Source of the DNA: Prasinococcaceae sp. CCMP 1430 | Lineage: Eukaryota > Prasinodermophyta > Palmophyllophyceae > Prasinococcales > Prasinococcaceae | Length of the DNA stretch: 46,958 nt | Assembly: GCA_013416795.1 (NCBI GenBank) | Contig: RQSC01000026.1 | Location: 222,377 to 269,334, forward strand | Direction: 5' to 3' | Shown: positions 25,493 to 34,812 of the stretch, one piece after another | How the letters are laid out: each line of letters begins with the position of its first letter | Position numbering within the stretch: the first letter of the stretch is position 1 | Notes under the pieces: model-generated | Told to the model about the DNA's origin: nothing | What the model saw: only the letters and a program-made list of their open reading frames with translations | Database searches by the model: none | Made by a program: the position numbers and the translations under genes

Positions 25493-27352
25493 ATGCGCTT
25501 GTGCGTGCGCACCGGGCAGGGCGCCACTGCGGAGCGGAGCCCGAGCGCGCTGGAGGAGGTGGAGGCCGCCTTCGCCGCCGCGCTCGCGACTGCTTTTCCT
25601 TCGGTCACGCCCGCGCCAGCGCCCGCCGTCGCGCCATGCGCCAACCCGCAGTTCGGCGATTTCCAGTGCAACAACGCGATGGGGCTCTTCAAGCGCCTGC
25701 AGGCGGCAGCCAAGGGGGACGACGAGGCCGCCGCAGCCGTGCCGAAGTCACCGCGCGACGTCGCGCAGGCCATCCTCGATGCCCTGCCCGCCGAAGGAGT
25801 CGCCGCTGACCTGATCGCAGAGACGTCGGTCGCTGGCCCCGGTTTCATCAACGTGCGGCTCGGCGGCGCGTATCTCGAGGGGCGCCTGGCGAGCGTGGTG
25901 GCAGACGGCGCTCGCGCGCTCGCGCCGGCGGCGCCCGCGGGTGTGCGCCGTGCGGTGGTCGACTTCAGCTCGCCCAACATCGCGAAGGAGATGCACGTGG
26001 GCCACCTAAGGTCCACAATCATCGGCGACTCCCTCGCTCGGCTGCTTGAGTATGCCGGCGTCGAGGTGGTGCGCCTCAACCACGTGGGCGACTGGGGCAC
26101 GCAGTTCGGCATGCTCATCGAGCACCTGCGCGAGACGACGCCGGACTTCGACAGCGCGGAGGGCTGCATGCCAGTGGCGGACCTCATGGCACTCTACAAG
26201 GCCGCCAAGGCGCGCTTCGACGCTGACGCGGACTTCAAGGCGCGCGCGCAGCAGGCAGTGGTTGCGCTGCAGTCTGGCGACGAGGCGAGCGTGGCAGCAT
26301 GGAAGCGCATCTGCGAAGCCAGCCGCGCGGAGTTCGAGGCCATCTATGAGCAGCTCGGTGTGGAGGGCCTAGTCGAGCGCGGGGAGTCGTTCTACAACCC
26401 CATGCTCGCGGAGACCGTCGAGGAGCTGACCGAGGCGGGGCTGGTCGTGGAGAGCGACGGCGCGCAGTGCGTATTCTCGGAGGATAAGCCCGACGGCCCG
26501 CCGCTCATCGTGCGCAAGTCCGATGGCGGTTTCAACTATGCGTCTACCGACCTCGCCGCGGTGCGCCACAGGGTCAACGAAGAGAAGGCCGATTGGGTGA
26601 TCTACGTGACCGACTCGGGGCAGTCGCTGCACTTCAAGGGCGTCTTTGACGCGGCGCGGCGCGCGGGGTTCGTGTCGCGCGCGGGCGAGGGCGAGGCCGA
26701 CGTGCGTCTGGACCACTGCGGCTTTGGGCTGGTGCTCGGCGAAGACGGGAAGCGCTTCCGCACGCGCTCCACGGAGGTGGTGCGCCTTGCGGACCTGCTC
26801 GACGAGGCCAAGGCGCGCTGCCTCGAGCAGTTCAAAGAGCGCGCGGTGGAGGGCATCGACGTGGACGCGGCCGCCGAGGCCATGGGCTACGGCGCGGTGA
26901 AGTACGCGGACCTCAAGAACAAGAAGGAGTCCAACTACGCGTTCTCGTACGACCGCATGCTGGACCTCAAGGGAAACACAGCGGTGTACCTGCTCTACGC
27001 CCACGCGCGCGTGTGCTCCATCGTGCGCAAGAGCGGCCGCAGCCTCGAGGAGGTTCGCGCTCTGCCGGCGGAGTCCCTGCACCTGGGCGAGCCCACGGAG
27101 CGCGCGCTGGCCCTGCAGCTGCTCAAGTTCCAGGACACGGCCGCCGAGGCCATCGATGAGCTGGCCATGAACAGGGTGACCGACTACCTGTACGAGCTGG
27201 CGGGTGCCTTCACCGACTTCTATGGGGAGTGCAAGGTGGTCGGCGATGACAAGGCGACGGAGGACTCGCGGCTGATGTTGTGCGCGGCGACGCTGGTGGT
27301 GATGCGGCAGTGCTTCAGCCTCCTGGGCATCGAGGCGCTCGAGAGGCTGTGA
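25493..27352 (+). CDS. Arginyl-tRNA synthetase
   Basis: Class I synthetase charging tRNA-Arg. Intronless from ATG 25493, 619 residues, close to the plant cytosolic/organellar enzyme. Blocks: FGDFQCNNAMGLFK, AGPGFINVRL, VDFSSPNIAKEMHVGHLRST (HVGH is the HIGH motif), NHVGDWGTQFGMLIEHL, DGGFNYASTDLAAVRHR, GKRFRTRSTEVVRL (in place of KMSKS, normal for ArgRS), and the anticodon-binding DALR region with NYAFSYDRMLDLKGNTAVYL and LLGIEALERL at the end. An earlier ATG at 25489 is out of frame. An upstream exon adding N-terminal residues cannot be excluded (an acceptor-like GGGCAG lies just inside the frame). No clear targeting peptide. Confidence 0.95.
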   Translation: MRLCVRTGQGATAERSPSALEEVEAAFAAALATAFPSVTPAPAPAVAPCANPQFGDFQCNNAMGLFKRLQAAAKGDDEAAAAVPKSPRDVAQAILDALPAEGVAADLIAETSVAGPGFINVRLGGAYLEGRLASVVADGARALAPAAPAGVRRAVVDFSSPNIAKEMHVGHLRSTIIGDSLARLLEYAGVEVVRLNHVGDWGTQFGMLIEHLRETTPDFDSAEGCMPVADLMALYKAAKARFDADADFKARAQQAVVALQSGDEASVAAWKRICEASRAEFEAIYEQLGVEGLVERGESFYNPMLAETVEELTEAGLVVESDGAQCVFSEDKPDGPPLIVRKSDGGFNYASTDLAAVRHRVNEEKADWVIYVTDSGQSLHFKGVFDAARRAGFVSRAGEGEADVRLDHCGFGLVLGEDGKRFRTRSTEVVRLADLLDEAKARCLEQFKERAVEGIDVDAAAEAMGYGAVKYADLKNKKESNYAFSYDRMLDLKGNTAVYLLYAHARVCSIVRKSGRSLEEVRALPAESLHLGEPTERALALQLLKFQDTAAEAIDELAMNRVTDYLYELAGAFTDFYGECKVVGDDKATEDSRLMLCAATLVVMRQCFSLLGIEALERL

Positions 27353-27372
27353 AGTCGCCCGACCGGGGAGTT

Positions 27373-27377
27373 TGTAA
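27373..27377 (+). terminator. TGTAA 3'-end signal for ArgRS
   Basis: 21 bp after the stop, within a 75-bp tail-to-tail junction. Confidence 0.5.
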
Positions 27378-27427
27378 ATTAATTTGTTGCGGGAAGTGCC
27401 CCGTCGATGGCGTGGCGCGCGTGGCCG

Positions 27428-28132
27428 TCAGCTGGCCTCGGCACCGCCGCCGCTTGCGCTCTCCTGCTCGATCTCGTGCTGCACCAACACCAACAGCACG
27501 AGGCGCATGGACGCCTGCATGGTGCCCATGGCGGAGCCGGGCGGCACGCTGCCCGCGAACTGCTGCTCGAGCAGCTGCCGCCTCGCGTCGTACCCTTGCG
27601 CGCGCGACATCTGCACAACCCCGTGCACGAACCGCGTGAGGTCGGGGCTGCCCACCTCGAGCGCCGCCTCCACCGGGTCGGGCGGCGCTTCGCCGTCGGC
27701 CCCGGCATCGCCGTCCTCCTGCGCGCGCTTCGCCTCCGCCATGGCCTCCACGAGCCGCATGGTGATGTACACCGTCTCGATCCACTTGAAGAGCAACTCG
27801 AGCTCCATGTCGCGCTTCTTCGCGACCTCGACGGGCAGGCTCGCGCGCGACGCCATGGCCTGCTCGATGGTGGCGAGCTCAAGCTGGAGTTCGGCGAGCG
27901 AGATGTCGAGCCTGTACGCCTCGGCGCACGCGTTCACGATGGACTCGACGGCGTCGCGCTGCCCCGTCCCCGCGAGCCCCTCAACCCTCGCGACCATGAA
28001 AGCCCTCTGAATCTCCGCCGACAGCCTCGCCGCGTCTGACGGCGGCGGCGCGCTCGCCGCCGCCGCGCGCTCCGCCGCGCGGCGCTCAGCGCTGCGCACC
28101 GCCTCCCTCGCGCGTGCCTCCTCGGCGGCCGC
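27428..28132 (-). CDS. Unrecognised helical protein (5' end cut by single N)
   Basis: About 235 residues visible to the stop at 27428. Starts with an Ala/Arg/Glu-rich helix (EEARAREAVRSAERRAAER), then RLSAEIQRAFMVARVEGLAG, AYRLDISLAELQLELATIEQ, VAKKRDMELELLFKWIETV, an acidic loop, LTRFVHGVVQMSRAQGYDAR and MQASMRLVLLVLVQHEIEQE near the end. Predicted mainly alpha-helical. I do not recognise it; a plastid or organellar protein is possible but unsupported. The frame continues past the N at 28133 into sequence that does not look coding, so the true start is lost. Confidence 0.6.
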   Translation of the reverse strand, partial: AAAEEARAREAVRSAERRAAERAAAASAPPPSDAARLSAEIQRAFMVARVEGLAGTGQRDAVESIVNACAEAYRLDISLAELQLELATIEQAMASRASLPVEVAKKRDMELELLFKWIETVYITMRLVEAMAEAKRAQEDGDAGADGEAPPDPVEAALEVGSPDLTRFVHGVVQMSRAQGYDARRQLLEQQFAGSVPPGSAMGTMQASMRLVLLVLVQHEIEQESASGGGAEAS

Positions 28133-28133
28133 N
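28133..28133. other. Single-N assembly join
   Basis: Ambiguous base inside the 5' part of the minus-strand gene. Confidence 0.4.
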
Positions 28134-28218
28134 CGCGGGGCGTAGGGTGGGGTGCGGGGCGCGAGCGCCGCGCGCCGTGTGGCGCACGACCGCGAGCGCT
28201 CGCGCCCCCGAACGCAGG

Positions 28219-28232
28219 CCAAAACGCATGCG
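28219..28232 (+). promoter_or_regulatory. Recurrent element CCAAAACGCATGCG
   Basis: One base from the exact form at 11109. Confidence 0.45.
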
Positions 28233-28377
28233 CGCGCGCACGCGCCAACGAACTCTCCCGTGGTTCATTTAAACCTCACAATGTTTGTTCATCTACTGTA
28301 CCACCCGCGCACCCGGGGTGTTCGCGCTCCCCTCCGGGAGAGCGAATGTTTAGGGTACAACCGTAACATTTTTGACA

Positions 28378-28386
28378 TTAGGGTTT
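28378..28386 (-). promoter_or_regulatory. Telobox TTAGGGTTT
   Basis: Exact AAACCCTAA on the minus strand, in the AT-rich core; TTTAGGG also occurs at 28349. Confidence 0.5.
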
Positions 28387-28489
28387 ACATCACAGCACCA
28401 GTTACTGTACGTTCGAATCGCCGGTGCAACAAATCCTGTCGAGGAGGGGACGCGCTTCGCGCCCCCCCCCGCTCGGGGAACGCCGCGCC

Positions 28490-28504
28490 ATCAAAACGCA
28501 TTGG
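28490..28504 (+). promoter_or_regulatory. Recurrent element ATCAAAACGCATTGG
   Basis: Shares ATCAAAACGCAT with the other copies; directly precedes a CG run (28508-28534). Confidence 0.45.
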
Positions 28505-28507
28505 ATT

Positions 28508-28534
28508 CGCGCGCGCGCGCGCGCGCGCGCGCGC
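28508..28534. repeat. (CG)n run
   Basis: About 13 CG units, Z-DNA-prone. Confidence 0.9.
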
Positions 28535-29031
28535 CGCGGCCGGGCCGCGCCTCCGTCCAGCCGGCTGGCTGCCCCCCAGGGGCGGCCGGCGGGGGTTGGG
28601 CCCGGGGGTGGGAGGCCGGGGGGACACCACGCCCGCCGCGGCCTCGCGGCAGGTAAGCGAGGCGCGCGCACTGGCTGCAACGGCTCGCCGCGCGCGCGCA
28701 GCGTCGGTTGTGTGCGGTTGGTTGGGGATACCGGGCGCTCGTCGGTGGCGCGCCCGCCGGCGGCGCGCACTGTTCCACGACAGGCGGGTGGGTGCCCGCC
28801 AGCAGTGCGCCCGCGCGCGTGGGGTGGGGTGTGCATGTGGGGAAGGGGAGTTGGGGTTTAGCCGCGGCGACGCATCTGCGATCCTTCCCACCCTCGACCC
28901 TTACCTGCCTGCCTCACCCCAACCACCCGTACCCTGCTGGCTAACCCCGGAGCGGCGCCGCGCTGCCCGCTCGCGCAGGCCCACCCAGGCGCAGCGCACC
29001 CCTTGCCGCCGCGGGCGCGGCCTCCGCGGCG

Positions 29032-32000
29032 ATGGCGTTCGGGGACGGCGGCGAGCACTTCGTCGCCGTCGCGGGCAGCAGCGGCAGTGGGCCGCTCGGC
29101 GCGCGCGGCCCAGTTCGCGCGGCCGTGTACACCGCCAACCCGTCTGATGCCGAGTACACCTTCGCGCTTGTCGCATGCCCCGCGGTTGAGGGCGCGCTCC
29201 AGAACATCTACAACACGTTCACGCGTCTCGATCTCAACGTGCTCAACTCGTGGTTCGACGTCCACGCCGAGGATCCTGGACGCGGGCGCGCGGGCGCCGG
29301 CGGTCGGGTGGACGACGTGTGCGTGTGCGCCTTCCAGGCGGTGAACGGCGCGCTCGGTCAGCAGCACCCCAGCGAGAAGCTCGGGCGACTCGGACGGGCC
29401 ATAGCTGAGAGCGTCGCGTCGGGCGAGGGCGCGGAAGCAATGCCGGGCAACGCGTGCGACCCATTCGCGCGTCAAGCTGACGGGAAGCCGGAGTCCGATC
29501 TGAGTGCCGATAGGCTCAGGGAGGTGCTTGATGCGCGAATGACGCTGCGAGCGCGCCTCGCGGCACCACTGGTGCGCCTGTGCCAGGCCGAAGCTCTGGG
29601 CGGCGGAAGCACGGTGGAGAGCATGGTGAGAGTGGCGAGGAAGCGCGCGTCCCAGGCGTCAGCGCTCGACGATCCGCACTGCGGAGCCGACGTGGCACCG
29701 CCGCGATCGCAGCGTGGGACGGCATCAGCCGAGGCAGTAGTGTCTGTCGCTGGCAACGTGAACGTGTGGAATGGACCATCGCAGATCTCCAGTGTTGCGC
29801 CATTTTCGCGCTCCCCCGTCAGGTCGTGCGAGGCAGAGCGTGGCGCCGTTGGAGGCGGGAAGGCGAGAGAGGAGTGCGCCTCAGAAGCCGGAGGTGGTGC
29901 CTCATCGCAGCAACCTGCCCTGACCATCGTGCACTTCAAGACGATCAACCGTGCCAGCCTCATGCTCGATGTGTGCAAGGCGCTTTCGTCGCAGTGTGTC
30001 GAAGTGCTGCGCGCGCTCGCAACCACGCGAGAGAACATGGCGCTTGACACTTTCGAAGTGTGCGACGGCCGCACGCGCGAGCCTCTGAGCTTCGAAGCTC
30101 GAGAAGCTCTGGCGGACACGCTGGACAGTGCGCTGTGCGGGCGCAGCGTCCCAAGTGGTGGCGACCTCGGAAATGCTGCCGCTGCCGGGCACAGTACAGA
30201 TACGGGCTTGGCACGCAGCCGCTCACACCAGAGAGTGCAGCTGCTCGGAAGGATGCTTTCATCGCCATTGGACCATGCCATCTCGAACGCACTCGAAGCG
30301 GCGTACCTCGCTGAGGGGGCGGGGGAGCTCTCGCATGCAGATGAGCGTGCCCGGCGCGGGACTAGCGTCACATCTTCGCATTCCAACAGGTCGCACGCAC
30401 TCAGCACGAGCATGCGAAAGGATGGAAGCACCACAGACTCGCCCGCTCTCAGCAGATCGAGCTCGCGAAAGGGCCGGATCTCTGCTGATTCCATCTCGGA
30501 CGCTGGCATCGAGCAATTGCTCAGGTGCGCACGTGTGCGCGCGCACGTGTGCGCGCGCCTCCTGCAGGCGGCTCTGCCGAGTCCGTGTGTGCGCGCGCGC
30601 CTGCGCATGTCGCTGACTTCATTGATGCATGCTTGCGAATTCCCAACCAGTCAAAATGGCACCTCGGCCGTTACAGCCCCGCGTGCGCGCTACCGCCGAT
30701 CTAGCTTTGATCGCGTGCCATCATCCCAGTCTCCCGCAAGCGATTCCGGAACCGGTACTCCACGAGACGCCGACAGCGTTTCCGTGGAGGGCGCAGGCAC
30801 TGGCGTGGCGCGCGTGTCAATGATGCCTCGCCAGGGTGTGAAGCGTCGCCCGAGCCTAGCCCCCACCAATGCGCAAAGGAGAGAGGCAGGTGTGCGGACC
30901 CAGAAGCACGTCGCCGCAGATGCTGGCACGGGCCAGGTCCCGCCTGAGGCCGAAACCTCGCCCCCTCCAGCGCACGTGCAACGTCTGCTCGCTGAGAGTG
31001 CGACACTCTTGCTGTCAACGCTCGGGGTGGTGCCGGCGTCTGACAAGAGCAGTTCAGCGGACGCGCTCAAACTCTCGCTCGCGCGGCGCATGAGCATGCG
31101 CTGTTACGAGGCGGACGAGCCTATCCTGCAACGCGGAGATGCTGTGTCTGAGTGGACGGTGGTGGTGAAGGGCGAGGTGAGCATGCTACTTGGGTCATCT
31201 ACGCTCACACCCGTCGTCCTCGGCCCGGGCGATTCCTTCGGCGAGCTCGCCCTTCTTCACGACCACGTATCCAACTCGCCCATCCTCTCGTTGGGCTCAA
31301 ACCCAAAGCCAATGTCGCGCGGGGTGAGCAGGAATGATGCATCCAATGGTGCAGCCCCCGGCGGGCAAGACTCGCCGCAAGGAGACGCGGTGGGCGACGG
31401 TAGTCCTGCTAATGTCACCGATGGTCCAGCTGCTATGGCTGCACCCTCGGCGCTGGGCTCGGGTGCTGCTGAGGTTGTTTTGGCGGCGGGCAAGGAGCAG
31501 GGACCTGGCCCTGTGATTGCGTACGCTCTAGCACAAAGCGACTACCAGGAAGCACTGGCGGCATACTACGTTGCGCTTGATGGCGAAATGCGGGATGCGC
31601 TGTTGCGCGTGGCCGGTCAGGCGTCCTCCCTACAGACTCGCTCGAGCAAGCTCCAACGTAGCGCTTTGACCGACAAGGGCAAAGGTGCGCTCAACGCCTT
31701 GGCAGCAGCGTTGCTCGGCGAGCGCATGGTCACAGTTGAGGGCGGTGAGATCGCTTCTCAGTGTCGTCCAGAGCTGGTGTACGTTGTCGTGCGCGGGGCG
31801 TTGCTCTCTTACAGGCTGTCGGCTGCAGGCCTCAGCGGCAGCAAAGATGCCCCGAGGATTCTGATGAGGAGATGCTCGGTAGGGTCAATGGTCTGCACTT
31901 CACCGCTCGGCGTGAAGAGACTCCTCAGCATGGGCGAGCTCGGCGATGGTGCGGCCACCGACACGCACGACCTTGAATTTGAGGCTGTCCCCGAGGGATG

Positions 32001-33555
32001 TCGTCTCGTTCCTCTGCGCGCCTGTATCGTCAGCGAAGCGTTGGGTGATGGAGCGCCATTTGGTGCGTGGCGCAAGGCCCTCGAGGCGCATTTGAAGGAG
32101 TTGCAAGGAGTCACCACGGCAATGCCTGGTCTTGCCGCCGCATCAAGCGGCGACACGCCTCGCGGCGTCGGTAATGGAAGCCACACAGCAAGTGCTGGCC
32201 ACAGTCCCTCCGATCTGGAGTCTTTGAAGGGGAGTGTTGATTTCCCGGAGTCGCCATTTGGCTCGTCGAGTGACAGCACCCCGCGCTCATCGTGGATCGC
32301 AAAGCTCCTGCCGGCGTGCTGTGGCCCTCCAACGCCTCCTGGTGACGACGGCGGGGCTGGCCCTGCTCGGGTTGGCGGCGGGAGTCGATCGGCACTGTAT
32401 AGTGTGAGAGGGCCGGGTGATGGCGCTGGTTCAACAGTGTCTGCTCTCCTTAGGAATAATTGGAGCCGCCCTGTGTCGTGGCTGCGCGGAAAGTACGCCC
32501 GCCCGCTCGCTCTGGACGCCTTTAACATCGGGGGATGCATCGGCAAGGGGATGACTGGGCGCGTGTACCTGGCCACCCACCGCCCGACAGGCAAACAGTG
32601 TGCGCTGAAGGTGGTCGTGAAGGCGCGCATGCTGCAGATGGACGAGGTGGACCACATATTGGCGGAGGGCGACCTGCTCGCGCGCCTACGCTCGCGCTTC
32701 GTGGTCCCGCTGCTGGGTGCCTTCCAGGATGAGCACGCGCTCTACATGGCGTTTGAGTATGCCCCGGGTGGCGACATGTGGCACCATGTCTACCGCCGGA
32801 TGAAAGCTGGGCGTGGCCCGCTCTCCAAAGACGAGGCGCGGTACTACCTCGCACAGACAGTGCTCGCACTCGAGTCTGTGCACGAAGCTGGGGCGGTGTA
32901 CCGCGATGTCAAGCCTGAGAACTTGCTACTTACCGCGGACGGCAACTTGCTTCTGGCAGACATGGGCTTTGCTAAGGTCCTTGGACCCGGCGAGCGCACG
33001 ACCACGATCTGCGGCACGCCCGATTACCTGCCCCCAGAGATCATCAGTAGCCGTGGCTGCACGCGCGCGTGCGACCTCTGGAGTCTGGGTGTGCTGGTTT
33101 ACGAGATGCTCTGTGGTAGGGCCCCCTTCAAGAGCCCCACCACGCTGCAGACGTACACGAAGATTGCCGAGGTCGGAAAGGCGGGCTTCTTCCAGCCCGC
33201 TCGCTGGCCTTCTGCTATTGGCGCGACTGCACGCGACCTTATCACCAGACTGTTGCGCGCCAACGAAAACACTCGACTGGGGATGGGCGCAAGGGGGTTC
33301 GCGGACGTGAAGGCACACCCATTCTTTGCGGCCATAAAGTGGCGCGAGCTCGAAGCAGGCGATCTCGTGGCGCCGCTGAGGCCCGACGACGCGCACCGCG
33401 CCGCGACCAGCGGTGCGAAGAAGCCTCCTGGCGGCCATGGCGGCGCGTATGCGTGGCAGACGGAGGTCAACAGGCTGAGGCCTGGTAGCCCCGAGGACCT
33501 CATGTTCGCCGGCTTCCCGTCGGTCAACCGCTTCCACGAGGTTGCGCGCTCGTGA
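29032..33555 (+). CDS. ACT-ACT-cNMP-binding-AGC kinase fusion, 1507 aa
   Basis: Cyclic-nucleotide-dependent-type Ser/Thr kinase with small-molecule-sensing domains in front. Residues 28-122: ACT-like domain (EYTFALVACPAVEGALQNIY, LDLNVLNSWFDVHAED). 296-370: second ACT domain (TIVHFKTINRASLMLDVCKA, TRENMALDTFEVCDG). 390-660: Ser-rich disorder. 681-746: cNMP-binding fold (GDSFGELALLHDH) interrupted by an 80-residue insert before VIAYALAQSDYQEALAAYY, and lacking the usual Arg of the phosphate-binding cassette. About 880-960: a second, degenerate cNMP domain. 1161-1436: AGC kinase (IGKGMTGRVYLA, CALKVVVK, VYRDVKPENLLL, ADMGFAKVLG with DMG for DFG, TTICGTPDYLPPE), AGC tail to 1507. The 126-bp stretch 30525-30650 starts CAG|GTGCGC, ends CCAACCAG and is a multiple of three, so may be an intron. 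Otherwise intronless. Confidence 0.88.
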   Translation: MAFGDGGEHFVAVAGSSGSGPLGARGPVRAAVYTANPSDAEYTFALVACPAVEGALQNIYNTFTRLDLNVLNSWFDVHAEDPGRGRAGAGGRVDDVCVCAFQAVNGALGQQHPSEKLGRLGRAIAESVASGEGAEAMPGNACDPFARQADGKPESDLSADRLREVLDARMTLRARLAAPLVRLCQAEALGGGSTVESMVRVARKRASQASALDDPHCGADVAPPRSQRGTASAEAVVSVAGNVNVWNGPSQISSVAPFSRSPVRSCEAERGAVGGGKAREECASEAGGGASSQQPALTIVHFKTINRASLMLDVCKALSSQCVEVLRALATTRENMALDTFEVCDGRTREPLSFEAREALADTLDSALCGRSVPSGGDLGNAAAAGHSTDTGLARSRSHQRVQLLGRMLSSPLDHAISNALEAAYLAEGAGELSHADERARRGTSVTSSHSNRSHALSTSMRKDGSTTDSPALSRSSSRKGRISADSISDAGIEQLLRCARVRAHVCARLLQAALPSPCVRARLRMSLTSLMHACEFPTSQNGTSAVTAPRARYRRSSFDRVPSSQSPASDSGTGTPRDADSVSVEGAGTGVARVSMMPRQGVKRRPSLAPTNAQRREAGVRTQKHVAADAGTGQVPPEAETSPPPAHVQRLLAESATLLLSTLGVVPASDKSSSADALKLSLARRMSMRCYEADEPILQRGDAVSEWTVVVKGEVSMLLGSSTLTPVVLGPGDSFGELALLHDHVSNSPILSLGSNPKPMSRGVSRNDASNGAAPGGQDSPQGDAVGDGSPANVTDGPAAMAAPSALGSGAAEVVLAAGKEQGPGPVIAYALAQSDYQEALAAYYVALDGEMRDALLRVAGQASSLQTRSSKLQRSALTDKGKGALNALAAALLGERMVTVEGGEIASQCRPELVYVVVRGALLSYRLSAAGLSGSKDAPRILMRRCSVGSMVCTSPLGVKRLLSMGELGDGAATDTHDLEFEAVPEGCRLVPLRACIVSEALGDGAPFGAWRKALEAHLKELQGVTTAMPGLAAASSGDTPRGVGNGSHTASAGHSPSDLESLKGSVDFPESPFGSSSDSTPRSSWIAKLLPACCGPPTPPGDDGGAGPARVGGGSRSALYSVRGPGDGAGSTVSALLRNNWSRPVSWLRGKYARPLALDAFNIGGCIGKGMTGRVYLATHRPTGKQCALKVVVKARMLQMDEVDHILAEGDLLARLRSRFVVPLLGAFQDEHALYMAFEYAPGGDMWHHVYRRMKAGRGPLSKDEARYYLAQTVLALESVHEAGAVYRDVKPENLLLTADGNLLLADMGFAKVLGPGERTTTICGTPDYLPPEIISSRGCTRACDLWSLGVLVYEMLCGRAPFKSPTTLQTYTKIAEVGKAGFFQPARWPSAIGATARDLITRLLRANENTRLGMGARGFADVKAHPFFAAIKWRELEAGDLVAPLRPDDAHRAATSGAKKPPGGHGGAYAWQTEVNRLRPGSPEDLMFAGFPSVNRFHEVARS

Positions 33556-33596
33556 CCAGCTCTCACGGGGTGGAGCGCAGGCTGCGCGTCTCGTGA

Positions 33597-33601
33597 TGTA
33601 A
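33597..33601 (+). terminator. TGTAA 3'-end signal for the ACT/cNMP kinase
   Basis: 42 bp after the stop codon. Confidence 0.45.
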
Positions 33602-33882
33602 ACGTGTCCCAACACATTCAGTCACATTGTCAGTGTGCACAGCGAGTGCGAGTACTACGGCCCAGCCCTGAACACGCGCGCGCAGACACAGTGCCTGCGC
33701 CCCTGTAGCATCCGAGCGCCCGAGCCCACGCCCCGCGTGCCGCCGCGCAGCGCAGTGCCACGAGCTCGCGGCGCGCCACGAACGCATGCGCCGCGCGCGG
33801 CACTCCGCGCCCGCACCGCGGCCACCGCCGCATGCGCGGCGGGCCGGCCGAGCCGGGGGCGTGAGGGCAGGAGAAGGGAGAT
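33602..33882. promoter_or_regulatory. Spacer between the kinase and the secreted-protein gene
   Basis: GC-rich, no recognisable element; serves as promoter of the next gene. Confidence 0.3.
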
Positions 33883-34681
33883 ATGCCACGCGCGGGGAGC
33901 GCTCTCATCGCTGCGCTGGTGGCGGGCGCCGGCGCGTCCACCTTCGATGCCCCCGCTCCGCCCGTGCTCGACAGGGTGTTCACGGTGCGTGCGGGGCACG
34001 AGCGCGTGCGCCTCTCCGACGCTTCCGCCCACACACGCTAACGCGCGGTGCGCGCAGGCGCCCTTCACCGAGTCCTTCGCGGCCAACGGCAGCGCTTACG
34101 CCGTGACGAACAAGGGAGCGTGGGTTGTGAAGGGCGACGTCGGCACGTACGTCCACGGCGCGGGGCAGAGCAACAACTTCTGCGCGTGCGCCAGCGCCGC
34201 CGGTGCCACCACAGACGACGGCCCGAGCAGCCGAAGTGGTGGGGTGGAGTCGCCCGAATGTCGTCTGGTGTTCGCGTCCGACGGCTGGATGCGTGTGTTC
34301 TTCCCGGGCGCGGCGCCGCCGGGGGCGCAGCAGTGCTGTCAGCTGTGCTCGGCCGAAGAGGGCTGTGGGCTCCTCCTGCCCGACTGGCTGGCACGCGCGA
34401 ATGCAACCTACGCCGGCCCTGAGGCCGTCGAAGGCCGGGAGTGCGATGCCTGGCGAGCGGAAGGCGCCGTCGCCACGGACGAGTGGCTCGTGGAGCGGCA
34501 AGATGCACGGCGCCCGTGCGCATACAGGGAGCACTTCTCGTTCCCGTCGGGCACCTACGACCACCAGCTGGCTTTTGATGCAGAGGGCTATCGGCCAGGA
34601 GTCGTCGACGAGAAGCTGCTCGACTACCCAGCGAATTGCAACAAGCGCTGCCCCAAGGTCTTTGGGCAAACGTGCGGCTGA
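33883..34681 (+). CDS. Small secreted Cys-rich protein, unrecognised family
   Basis: Exons 33883-33984 and 34058-34681, phase 0 (GTGCGT...GCGCGCAG, 73 bp, with a branch-point-like GCTAAC 20 bp before the acceptor), 241 residues. A signal peptide is visible (MPRAGSALIAALVAGAGAS). The mature part has GSAYAVTNKGAWVVKGDVGT, NNFCACAS, GWMRVFFPGAAPPGAQQCCQ with LCSAEEGCGLLLPD, one NAT glycosylation site, YREHFSFPSGTYDHQLAFDA, and a Cys-rich end (NCNKRCPKVFGQTCG). About 12 cysteines suggest disulfides and an extracellular or vacuolar location. I do not recognise the family; no catalytic motif is apparent. Confidence 0.75.
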
Positions 34682-34812
34682 TGAGTATTGGACCTCATTC
34701 GTGCTGCGTGTCTGTATTTTACTCGAAGTAGGGACGTGAGTGTGTGACACGAGGCGCGCACGCGCTGAGGGGCCCTGCAGCGGCGATAGGGGTACCACCT
34801 CAGACGCAGGGT

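Larger units (their letters stand above)
28134..29031. promoter_or_regulatory. Divergent promoter and leader of the ACT/cNMP kinase gene
   Basis: AT-rich core at 28260-28430. Contains two recurrent elements, a telobox, a CG run, and a good intron in the leader: donor CAG|GTAAGCG at 28653 and acceptor CGCGCAG ending at 28978, 53 bp before the ATG. No coding exon is supported upstream. Confidence 0.5.

Noticed and set aside
28400-28440. tRNA-like GTTCGAATC
   Set aside because: Flanking bases do not form a T-arm stem and no D-arm, anticodon arm or acceptor stem could be found.
30525-30567. 43-bp intron in the ACT/cNMP kinase (first acceptor CCTGCAG)
   Set aside because: It would shift the reading frame away from the cNMP and kinase domains; if an intron exists here, the 126-bp version ending at 30650 fits.
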